From: Phoronis australis
Lineage: Eukaryota; Phoronida; Phoronidae
Direction of reading: 5' to 3'
Assembly (NCBI GenBank): GCA_002633005.1
Contig: NMRA01000406.1
Span: 303,157-367,156 of the forward strand
Length of the DNA stretch: 64,000 nucleotides
In this document: piece after piece, positions 36,861 to 48,700 of the stretch
Layout of the letters: the number at the start of each line of letters is the position of its first letter
How positions within the stretch are numbered: position 1 is the first letter of the stretch
Program-made: the position numbers and the translations under genes
The notes under the pieces: model-generated
Databases searched by the model: none
The model's input: only the letters and a program-made list of their open reading frames with translations
Told to the model about the DNA's origin: nothing

Positions 36861-37002
36861 AATGATATGGAGGGCCTATGAGATTGGCCTCCATCTGCAC
36901 TGGCACTGCACCTCGGCCACGCAGTAGTAGACAGTGATACTGACTATCGACTGTCTTCAACAACTCTACTCTGTGTCTACTCTATACAGTAACCACCGTC
37001 TC

Positions 37003-37562
37003 TAGATGGCTCAATAGAGACGGTGTAGCTCCTATAGGCGATTCATATGCCGGAAGCTTTTTGGCGAATTATGCCTCACACCCACTAAAATATCATAGTC
37101 ACATTGTTATAAATACTTCATGCACATAGAGAGAGACACAATAGGAGGCCGTCAGTTTTCCTTCTAACTTGAACAAATACTCCCTTTATCAAACTTTTTC
37201 TTCGATCAGTCCCTCGTTCAGTTCCTAAAATTGGTAACTGATTGTTTTTACACTGCACACACCAGGGATGTGACGTTATACCACTTGCCGTACGCAGTGT
37301 TAAAAATGGCCAGTTACCAATTTTGGGAACTGATTGGAGGACTGCTTGAAGAAAACGGTTGATAACGGGAGAATTTGTTCGACTTCGAACTGTTGGAAGG
37401 AATTAAAGACATTGACGGTCTCCTAAGGTGTCCCTCTATGCGCATAAGGCATTTATAACATTGTGACTTTGAAGTTTTAGTCCATGTGAGGCATAATTCG
37501 CCAAAAACCTTACGGTATATGAAGCGCCTATAGGAGCTACACCGTCTCTATTGAGCCATCTA
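37003..37562. mobile_element. Long inverted-repeat MITE-like element with TA at both ends
   Basis: The left terminus TAGATGGCTCAATAGAGACG then GTGTAGCTCCTATAGGCG is the exact reverse complement of the right terminus CGCCTATAGGAGCTACAC then CGTCTCTATTGAGCCATCTA. Pairing continues, less perfectly, for about 250 bp per arm (e.g. GGCGAATTATGCCTCACA with GTGAGGCATAATTCGCC). A TA dinucleotide flanks each end, as expected for Tc1/mariner-type insertion. It has no coding capacity. Confidence 0.85.
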
Positions 37563-37635
37563 GTCTACAGCTCTATGGTAATAATAGGCAACACGTAGCC
37601 CCTTGGTTAGCCGATTAGGGGCTACAATACTTCCC

Positions 37636-38460
37636 ATCGCTTTCTGTATGCATTTCGTTTCATGTATTTTAAATGGGCGGTAGGCCAAATCTGGCCAGAT
37701 TTTGAGTTTTCGTATCGTCAAAAATACATTCCACACTTAAAACTATCACTTAAAAAAGCGCTTACTTTCTTCATTGGTCCTTTCTACTTCTATACATATA
37801 TAGCTTAGTTTGTGAGAATTAAGGTGACTTTGGTGAAGAATTCCAACTCCACTCTTTTGGTTGTTGTTAACTTTTTCACCACGCGCGCGATAACCACAAA
37901 ATATGTCAAATGAGTCACGTGAGTTAGGCAAAGCCTAGCACGAGACTGAGCAAAGCACGTGACACTTGCAAAATAGCATAAGAAGATATCAGGTGAAATT
38001 TGTAAGATTTGTGTCCCTTGGATTTTTTATTCATCAACATGCGTGACTTCCCGTAACTTCCTCAAAATGGTACCTGGTAAAAGAAACTCGAGCAAACCGC
38101 GACAGAATTTCATCGATTTGTTCAAATTATCTTGACTGAATCGTCTCCAGCCCGTTCCGTAGGGAAGGGGGGAATGTTGTAGATGTGCTTTCAGTGAATC
38201 ATATGAGCCTCTGTTAGCTACTCGCTAACGGGCAATTGACTATTAGCTAAATGGTTAGCACGCTTGCCGGTTTTAATGGGGAGTCGTTCGAATCCCGGGT
38301 CGGGTAATCTTGGCTATAAATACAGTTGTTTATAACTCCATGTGCATATATGCCTGTTTTAATTTGATTTTATTTCATGTATTTTGAAATTCGTAACTTT
38401 TTGAGGGATATACTATCGCCCCCTATGGCTGCGGCATCCAGCCAGGTCGAATTGCCTACG
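37636..38460 (+). repeat. Dispersed repeat family A, copy 2 (interrupted)
   Basis: Same-orientation counterpart of 1,325-2,012. It carries an extra ~165 bp (about 38,160-38,325) absent from copy 1; that extra block contains the tRNA-like sequence. It begins 74 bp after the inverted-repeat element at 37,003-37,562. Confidence 0.75.
38244..38294 (+). repeat. tRNA-like (SINE-type) insertion with pol III A and B boxes
   Basis: TAGCTAAATGG at 38,244-38,254 fits the A box and GTTCGAATC at 38,286-38,294 fits the B box, at typical spacing. The T stem does not pair well, so this is not a working tRNA. It is better read as a tRNA-derived SINE head or a tRNA pseudogene inserted into dispersed repeat A. 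Confidence 0.55.
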
Positions 38461-38466
38461 CCACGG

Positions 38467-38858
38467 CTACGCTATTATTGTGACTCGGGCACTGACACTA
38501 TTGCCTGTCACGATCAAAAACTCTGCAATCTGTGTGCCTATCACTGTCTTCATAAAACCAAAGTTTAAATGAGACGATCCTTCTATCTCGGGACAAAATT
38601 ATAATTACTTTTTACCTTATATCTATCCGTGCTTGGATACTTGTAAACGAATCGATCTCCTCTCCGGAAGTGGGGTTGTCTTAAACACGAGACGTAAGCT
38701 GGTAAAACGAAATCAAAATATAAAATTTATAATAATATATCATAAATATCATTTTTAAAGGTAAATAAAGTTTTTGTTTAAATATTTTTTACAAATAAGT
38801 AATTTAATGTAAAAAAAGTGTTAATATTAAACTTCTCCTGTGAAATATTTTCTGACCG
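38467..38858 (+). repeat. Tandem duplication, left copy
   Basis: This copy runs from CTACGCTATT to TTTTCTGACCG and is nearly identical to 38,952-39,341, differing by scattered substitutions and a few short indels. An ambiguous N at 38,859 follows its last base. Confidence 0.9.
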
Positions 38859-38951
38859 NCTTTGATGGTTTAGTCGGTGCGAGGAATAATTCGCTGAAAA
38901 GCTTTCGGCGTACAGAGCGCCTATAGCCTCTGCATCGCCTCTGGTTCGGGC

Positions 38952-39341
38952 CTACGCTATGACTCGGGCACTGACACTATTGCCTGTCACGATCAAAAAA
39001 CTCTGCAATCTGTGGGCCTATCACTGTCTTCATAAAACCAAAGTTTAAAAGAGACGATCCTTCTATCTCGGGACAAAATTATAATTACTTTTTACCTTAT
39101 ATCTATCCGTGCTTGGATACTTGTAAACGAATCGATCTCCTCTCCGGAAGTGAGGTTGTCTTAAACATGAGACGTAAGCTGGTAAAACGAAATCAAAATA
39201 TAAAATTTATATCAATATATCACAAATATCATTTTTAAAGGTAAATAAAGTTTTTTATTTAAATGTTTTTTACAAATAAGTAATTTTATGTAAAGAAAAA
39301 GTGTTAATATTAAACTTCTCCTGTGAAATATTTTCTGACCG
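38952..39341 (+). repeat. Tandem duplication, right copy
   Basis: Second copy of 38,467-38,858, with a spacing of about 485 bp. The ~90 bp spacer contains a piece related to the neighbouring inverted-repeat family (GAGGAATAATTCG, GAGCGCCTATAG). Confidence 0.9.
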
Positions 39342-39731
39342 AAACAAAATTATACGAGCATGCGCGATTCGTACTGTTGTCGCTGGTGTTCCGGTTTTCT
39401 GCCTGAGAGGTCATTTCCATAACAATGCCCTCTTTTCATCGATCATATTTGTGTACATACAAACGGACTAAGCAAACACACGCTGCTTTATTATTGGGTA
39501 TCAGGCTGTGAGGTTTTCCATACAAACCTTTGAACTCTATTTACATCAGGGCAAATTGATAGCAACATCGCAACTCCTTGGCGACGGCGTTTGATTGAAT
39601 GAATCAAGCGCCATCCGTATAGAAAGCCGTATGTTATGGGAAGGCTGTTAACTGTCAGCTGGCAGTAATAGACTGGTTTGAATTTGATTTATTTAATTTT
39701 ATTACACAAATTAATAGTTAATTAGGCTATA

Positions 39732-42700
39732 ATGGCACTCATTGCGTTCGGGGGTGCCCCAAACTTAAATGAAAGGCGGTCATTTGCTGAACTGAAAGGC
39801 GGAACACACGTGCCAGGGTAAGATGATTTATTTCCTCTCAGCTTTGTACAACTACCAGTTTATGATACTTGCCATTTATTATGAGCTGTTAAATCTTTTA
39901 AGACTCTGTAATCCTCATGTGTTTTTAGATTTGGCTATATGTATATTGCTGTATTACTTTATTTGTGTCACTTGAAGTACGATATCAGGTGGTGTTTACT
40001 GTATGTTTGATTTACAGGAGGGACGTACCAGCTTCTGATTGTCCGCAATACACTTTGTATAATACTAAAAGGTCTGACTCTCGGGACTAGGAATTCCATG
40101 GGTGCTTCACTTCAGCCGTCCATATCAAACTAAAACATAAACCTTGATAAATTTACACAGAACGGATTTAACAAACCATGAACAAAATTTTTGTTCCTTC
40201 TCCTCCGCATGCTGATAGCATTTACAGCGTCCTGCTCCAGCAAGTTTACAACAAATTCACGATCAAATCACAAAAATCTTCCTAAAAGTCTGACGCATTA
40301 CATCATCAGACCTTTAAGCATTACATAAATATAGTGTATTGGCGACGATCAGAAACTGAGGACACTTGTAGTAATTGATTGACTGATTTTTATTTGACGA
40401 ATCTCATCTGACAAAAAACAATAAGAATTCTATGACAGTATTTTGTTGGTTCACCATTAGTTCCCTGTTTAGATGTAACAATTGTCCAGAGTTAAAACTT
40501 GCTTTACTTTAGTCATCTAAATCACTTCAGTTCCTTATAACAACACTATGTACTTCAAAGTGTTAAAAAAGGAGGTTCTCTACTAATAATCAGCTTTAAA
40601 TGCATGCTAGGCGTTAATAGTGTTAAACAACTATCCTAATGGACAAGCACTTAATCAATCTTGAGTTCATGTAACCTTCATACAATCAAATTTCAGGGTA
40701 ACGGCACTAAAATTAGAGCATTTGGGTTACCAAAAGATTTGAATTGTCCTAAAACTTCAATGGTTAATATGCGCATAGGACTTTTTTGCAATGTCACATT
40801 AACCCAACACTAGTTGACATGGAACAACTGACACTGAAGGAGATGACTGAGACACAGAACAAATTGACATCACGGTGACAACTTTTGTCACAGATTTTTG
40901 ACGTAGGGTAAATGATGTAGTTTGCGAACATCGCAGTGATAAGGAACATGAACATATTTTGCTCGTGATCAGGCTCTGAAAGAAAGCCAGATGTTGTTGA
41001 CATTTAACCTATGACCATCATGTTGTATCTATGCGATTGTTGCTTCATCTGATTTCACATCACGGGGATGCTGTAAATGCATATGATAGCTGGAATCTTA
41101 CATGGTTCTGGGCAATTGCCATTGTTAACCAGAGCATGCACAGACTGGCGTCCTAGGTGACTGCATGACTTCTGTGCTGATTCAGTTTCCAGTAATGTCG
41201 TGTGACTGACACGGATCAACTCTTACCATGACAACTCGTTTATAGTGTCAAGCGTCTGTCATGTAAAGGGAATTGAGTTAAAAAATCTCGTGTAGTGAGA
41301 TATTCAATAAAAATAACTATGCTGAAAGACAAATTTTCACTGAGCGAGATCATCTCACTGCATTCTCTCTGGAATATTGTATTTCCACTAAAGTGAGAAT
41401 TTTTTCTCACATATTTGAACTGCATCTTAATTCTAAGTTAGATTCTTGTTGGAATCTTAGATATTCTCACTTTCAAAATGAGAATTCCTTCAACTGTTTT
41501 CGTAAGGGAACTTTGTAGTGAATGTACCCATGTGCCATTTTCTGAAATGATATGTTGTTTTCAAAGACAAAGTTTCATTCATAGGGGGATGTTTCACATG
41601 CAGGTTGCCTACGCTTCACAGATGCAGTTGGCTATTCCTTGTATATTTATATGTTAAACAAGTTAATTTTGTATGTCTTTTGTCCTTTTTTTAGTAGTTA
41701 ATTTTCATGTAAAGTGTCTATAAACCAACATTTTGTCAAATCACAAAGAACTTACTTCGTTATTCCTTGAGACCATGCTCGGCTTAGAAAATGAAATGCT
41801 GTCACAAGCCAACTGGAGCGTATTCCCAGTCAAGTAATAATGAGCTATCAGTTCTTTCAAAGCCTTGAAATCACAGTTTGAGATTACTTTAGTAAGGGTA
41901 AGTGGTCCAAATCAAAAGTTGATTTTGTAATGGTAATCAAGTTTATAGACGCTTTGAATAGTGTCTGTTAAATTGACATCAACCTGGTATTGATACAGCT
42001 TCCCATATAGGTGCATGGGGCTAAACAAACATGTATGTCTTTGTTACTTAGCAACCTCTGTGTTTGTAATGTAGCACCACTCAAACTAAAATTAAAGTGG
42101 TGCTTGGTGACTTCAAAATATTAATTCAAAGCATGGATAACAGGAGCACTTTTGAAATATTAGTAATTTTGATGAACTGGTGGATTAAATCCGAATTGTT
42201 TTTTGCAGGTACAGGGGCTACATACCTCAACGGAAATACAGAATAGGGAAAACATATGGAACACACACATTTGAAGTTGTGGAGGTATGTAAGAACAAAT
42301 AGTTATTGATAACTTAGTTGTTGATAAGTTCTGACAAGCAACTTCGGTAAAATCTCACCAATTTTGCACAAAAAGTATGGTAGCTAAAATGCTCTTAGTT
42401 TTTACCTTTTCAAAGGTTGCAAATGCCCACAATTTCTCAAAAACATCGCCTCGTGCTGCTAGCTTTATTGTAACGTAAAAGCAGCAATGCATTTATTTGA
42501 TACTACTTACTTTACTCAAATGACAGAAAAGAAATATCAGTTGTGAGCCATATTGTGTCCTAAATTGGGAAGATTAAATTGGAATTTAAAATAGTTGTTT
42601 ATTGAATCCTTTGATTGGAGTGTAAAACATTTGGTGGCAGTTGGTTGTGAATAAAAGAAACTTCACATTACAAATATCTATTATAGACTGCGCAAGTGTA

Positions 42701-45700
42701 TAGTGTCACACTGCAGATGTCTGTTATAGGCTGAGTTGGGTAATTGTACAGTAATTTAGGAGTCTGATAATACATTACAAAAACCTCCTGTTTGTTTTTT
42801 TTTACTCTGGACAACAGTGGTTTCTAAGTGATGATAAATTCAGATATCGTTCTTGTCTATTGTTAAGTTTTCTTAGGCTCTTTTGTCTGACATCAGGACT
42901 CATTCGCAGGCTAGTTATCTACCACTGTTCAAAGAGTGACTAAAACCATTCATCGATGTGTACCAGAGAATGGAAAACTAATGCATCTATTTTGGCTATT
43001 TTTTCATACAAGGTAACTTGAAACATGACGAGTTTCATATGAAGTTTGTTGTTGATTTGTTATTGGTGTTCATCACAATTTATTGTTACTTTCCTTGTCT
43101 GGTTTCAAGTGATTTCAATCGCAATTTTATCACTTATGATTTGAATTCATCTTTGTAGCAAGAAGTGGTGCACAGAAAACCATGTGACCCATGCGTGCCA
43201 CAGCCTCCTGTTAGTAAATTAAAGCATGATCTTCCAGAGACGCAGGGTGATAACAGACTCACTCGCAATATGGTTCCAGGGTATACAGGTGACTATCTTT
43301 TTCTTAGTCTTCGTCAAACATGTTGAAAAACTGTAAGTTACTGATTGGCAGTGGAGAGAAAGTCAATGAGGTGGTTAGGTTATTAAGACAGATGGCATGA
43401 CCTGGTGTGACTGAAATTACACTTTAATGTCAATATTAAATCGGCATTTTTAATTGCATAGGCTGTGAATAAAACTATGAAATAATTTCTAATCTGGTAG
43501 AATACTAACATCATGAATGTTGAAAGTAAAAAGTGTGAACGGAATCTCTTTGCTTGGGACATCTTTTATATTGGTACTATTAAAAAATAGGAACTTTAAA
43601 AAATATCTTGTTAATATACATGCATTTACCTTTAATCTTAGTTTCAAAATTACTGATTGAGTAAACAGCTACTGGAGCAAGGTAAATTCCATATTTAAAC
43701 AACACAATCGGAATTAATATAGCTTGATTTACATGTCAAGGTGTTGTCTGAACTCAAAACACAAGTTGATGCTTTCTGGGTCTAAGACTCTGATTTGCCT
43801 TTGGATCCCCAGTCAGTGTTTGTTTATACACTTATTAGGGACATTATAATTAACATAATGGGTGATATTTTAATAAGGTGCCCTGGCTTTAGGTATACTG
43901 TAATATTTTGACCTTGGGTATTTATCCAAGCTAATCTAAAAACAAACACAACACTTCAGCAGACTGGCAAACACAGCTCATTTGTGTGGGGCCAGGGTCT
44001 GTGAAGTAATTAGTGAAAAGCTGAATAATATTGTGTCTAGCCATAAACTTGAAAGTTTTGTTTGTTTTGTAAATAGTCTGTGTATGTTCTAAACCTGTCA
44101 TGAATAGAAGAGACATGTTATTAGCCTGGTGGATATAATGACATACTATATAATGAAAACATGCAAGTTGTGTTCATAACTACAGAATAACACAGGTTTG
44201 CATTTTGGTTTCTACACTCACTCTAGTTAACCAGGTGTTATCTTGGATGTGTATGCTGTTCACAGTACATTGTTTAAATTAGGTTTTTATTTTATTTTTG
44301 TTCATTGAAAGTGTCATTATCCACAGAATCTTGATCCAATGAACATGATTGCTTGACTTACACCACTTCAAAATAAAGTATTAGTTTCAATAATTATACT
44401 TTTCACCTTCATCTTGGAATTTAAATTTCGAAATAGTTGATGTTAGTTTACTTTGGTAACACCCCTTCCTTCAAAGATGTAGTGTTGAAAATTTGTCTCC
44501 ATGTATTGCCCATGATCCCTTTGATGTTTCATTCAAGAAGGCAAAATAAAATATTTTGATCAGAGTAATCTTCATATGGCAGCAGATGTGTATGTTTGAT
44601 ATTTTGGTGACATTATATTAGGAGTTCTGTCTTTGAATACAAAAACTAAAGCGGGACTTTGAGGACAATTCAGTCCTCAAATTTTCACACAACCCTCCTG
44701 TCAACAGCAAGTTGTCATTTCTTAGCATCTTGGTGTCATTTTGTGGTGGTATTGTCACCATGTTGTCCATTTAGTGCTAGGCTTGCTGGTATCAGCCTGG
44801 TTTTTCGTTTGTTTATGGGTGCATCAGGGGTTTCCGGATGGCAGCAGTGCCAATGGGTGTTGGTGGTGGTCCAGACAGTGGCGAGGTGTCTGTGCTGTCG
44901 TGATCAGTGTTGTGGCAGCTGTTGTCATGGCGAGGCTGTGCTGCAAACATTATGAATGAGACTTATTGTGTATAAACAAATCCAAGAAAACATCCAGCAT
45001 TGTTTTCATAAATAACAAGACTGCTGGACAGCAACATCCCTGCCAAAAGCTAGTCTTGTGTTAGTTTAACTGTGCTATAGATGGGTGTCTCCATCTTCAA
45101 CGGAACTCAAGACATGTCATGCTTATAATTATGCAAAGTGGGATTTAACAACTTAATGTTAATTAATACTAATGCCATTCAACTTCTCTATCATGTACAT
45201 GTTTCAAAAAGATGTCATAATTGCAGCTCAACCACGTAATTTGTATTAGCGAATCAAAGTATACTTAATGGTGTCACTATAAAAACCGAGTCAACAAATG
45301 TTTAATCACTAAATCTTCGTTCTGTTGTTACAACCGCCATTAACTGTTAGACATACTCGACTGACATCCCTAGCGGAATTTAAAAAATCTTGTTACTGAC
45401 AAAATGGCGACAAATTGGTAAAAGTTCTTGCTTCTATTTTTCTTTTGAATTTTCAATGACAAAATCGATAAGTTTCTGATGGACAGTCATCAAAAACCTT
45501 TCATACATTGGTATGCATCTCAAAATAACCTTAAGAGATATTCAAAATTCTTTGCACAAGTCACAGTTTGAGCCAGTATGGAAATTAACATCTGAATGAG
45601 GTTTCAGACCACTCAGTCTTCTGTTCATGGGAGCAGTCATCTTTTAGGTGTGTATCTGGGCTTCCAAACATGAAACAATAGTTAGGTACCTGTCCAAAGT

Positions 45701-48700
45701 AAAGAATGAGGCCTATGCTAATATCAAGAGCTTAAACTATGCCTCATGCATGTCTACACTTATTGAAAGAAGATATGAAATGTGACCCAAACCATACCCT
45801 ATCCTCTTGTCCAGCACTCAGGAATTTCAATGAATACCAGTTGCACAAAATGCCCAGAGGCAAGTTTTATTGATGTTGTTGCCCAGGGTCCTTGTGGAAG
45901 ATTGATTGTTTTTTGTTTGCTTAGGTCACAGGATTTTTCTTCTTTAAAATCAGTCAGTATTCATGGAGTGCAGAGTATAATTAGACCAAAATTTACACCA
46001 TACACTTTTGCAGGCAACGAGACTCTGCCTTCCACCATATTAAGCAAAGTAATAGTTGATTAGCTGACTTATTGAACTGCTTTCTATAAAGTTGAATAGA
46101 GTTGGGATTTTTGTGTTCAAATAAAGGCTTTTATAGCCTGTAATAATCTGGTATGGGAGTTTTAATGTGATATGTATGGTGATTGCCTTACTGACATAAA
46201 ATATATATTAGCTTTAAAGGTCACTTAGTGCAACAAGCCTTAATGTCTCTAAAGACCCAATAAGCATTACATGACAGTTTCAGCTCTCTGTACTCAATAG
46301 CTCAGTTGGATTACTACACTTGGAACTGTGATTACAATGTTCAGTTACCTCTCAAGCTCATGTTGAATGTATGCTTGGTTGCTAGGCTGTTAATCCTCAA
46401 AGCTTTAACTCCAGTATTTAATCTGTTACACTCCATTTTTTTCAAGACACTGGCCAGGGACTTGTAGGTATATACTCTTTATTGATAGTTAAGAGTTTTG
46501 CACGTGTATAATTTTGATAGTGATACCATGGGTATGTATTAGTGTGCAGTAGTATACTGCATGTAGTTCTGATATCCTGTTATTAGTATGCAGCAATATA
46601 TCACATGTAGTTCTCAAACCATGGGTATTAGCAGGCTGCAGTGTAATACCTTAGCATAAATAGCTTGCTGTGGTATATTCCAAGTAGTTCCGATACCCTG
46701 GGTATTAACATGCGCTAATATACCATGTGTAGCTCTCATAACCTGGCTATTAGCTTGCTGTAGTATACCTTGGCATTAGCTTGCTATAGTATGCTGTTAG
46801 TATGCAGTAATATACCACAGGTAGTTCTCATATCCTGGATATTAATATGCAGCAGTATACCATATGTAGTTCTGATACCTGGACATTAGTATGCAGTGCA
46901 CCTCATGTAATTTTGATATTTTGATACCCTGGGTATTAGCCCACAGCAGGTACACTACCAACACCTACTAGAATTGACAGTAATTATGGCTTCAAACATA
47001 TCACTAATTTAGGACTAGCAAACAATTTTTGGCAATTGCAATTACTTTAGTTTGTGGAAAAATTGATGAGATTTTACCATCTTTCGTTGCAATTGCATAT
47101 TTGTGCATCGTCTTTTGTAACATTCATAATTAGATCCAGGATTTCATGTGAAAGAGATTTCTTCAAGTATTAGTTGTTTTTGCTCCAAGGATTTTTCTAA
47201 CTGTAGCTTGGTGACAGCGTAAGATATGGTGATCTTTTCTTGAAATTATCCCAGAACTTAGTTTTTCATGCTGAGACAATTTTAAATTGAATAAAAGTTG
47301 TAACAACGATAAGCACTAGTCAGCAACATAGAAACTTTAAGAGGGGTACTGCAGGTAAATTCACTGGGGTTTGTTCTGCATGAAAATTTGAAGTCAACCA
47401 CCTAACCTGACAAAATTTCTTTCTTCGAGTGAAGGCCACAATTTGAATTTCTAGTATTACTAGTCATTTTCTGTTTACATTTTAGTTTTATTAAAATGAC
47501 GTACAAAGCATTCATGGCAGATCAATTGCATTAACAGATGTACTGTTACAAAAAGGTAATAAAACTTCACTGTATTACATAACATTAAGCATTTATAGTC
47601 AGCTTGAAATCATGAGTGATTTCATTGCAAGATCACCTTAACAACCGAAGAAACCTTCCACATATAGTTGTCAAAGAATTTAATTAGTGTAAGTAAACAA
47701 TGAGGAATAAGTAAAATAACGTAGAAAACAAATCCGAAACTAAAAGAGAAATGTTTAAAATCTGGTTGACTAATTTTTGTTCATAAGAAAATTTGAAATG
47801 TGTAAGGCTCTCTTGAGTGATTTAAATCTGTTTTAAAATGTGGGGATGGGTCTGTCATCTTTTTAGGGTGGGGATATAACTGGACTTCTGAATACGTGGC
47901 GATACTTACAAAATAAATGCAACCCATGTTTATACCAAGAACTAGAATTGTGCTCGTATTGTAAGAAAGCCTAAAATATGACTCATAATTGTAACTCATC
48001 TGGAAAAAGTACCAAGTATTCACTGTCCTCTTGTATAGAGCCCAGTGCTTTCATGAGATGCCCCAGGAATGTGCCCCATACAGAGTTATCTAATGGGAAC
48101 TTATACCAAGTGAAAATAGTGGTGTTCCCACCGCATTTTTATACCCACTTCATGTGAACTGAAACCCCAAATTTATATAATAAGCAATGTCCAAATTCTA
48201 TTTTTTAGTTTTATTTTATTCTTCAGTTTACCACACACAGACCATAAATTGTAAATGGATACTTTTTGCTGCCTTCGTCTTTGTTCACAATTTAAATGGG
48301 AAGTGAACTGGACCTGAATGGTTGAGTGGCCCAGGTTCTCTTTGCCTTCACCACCTGCTGTATGCAGCTTTGTAAACACAATTATAATTGTTACTCTCCA
48401 GTCCTTTATTGATTCATAATTTTAATGGCTCTAGAGAAATCCATTCAGTTGATTGAAAACTGAACAGTGCTTTGTGTACTTAGGCAATTAGGAAGAAAAG
48501 CCCACCATGGGCTAATTGTTAAAGATTTGTAAAGCTCAGTTTCCAGGGACTGCTAAAGAGTGAATTGTCAACACTCTGCTGTTCTTGCTATGGTGGTTTA
48601 GCTGAATTTACCAAGTGAGTTCAGCTTAATCTGTTGGGAGATTTTAGATTCCATTCTTGGTGTCAGCCTAATAGACCATTTGTGGCCCTAACCTGAAGGG

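Larger units (their letters stand above)
36256..39731. other. Divergent intergenic region between TRPV and CIMIP2, filled with mobile-element remnants
   Basis: It separates the start codons of two oppositely oriented genes, so both promoters should lie here. It holds the half element at 36,535-36,730, inverted-repeat elements at 36,772-36,860 and 37,003-37,562, dispersed repeat A with a tRNA-like insertion (37,636-38,460), and a tandem duplication (38,467-39,341). Only about 36,256-36,530 and 39,342-39,731 look free of repeats and are the likeliest core promoter sequence. No TATA box could be assigned. Confidence 0.7.

Noticed and set aside
38244-38313. Functional tRNA gene
   Set aside because: A and B boxes are present, but the T stem does not pair and no proper acceptor stem was found.
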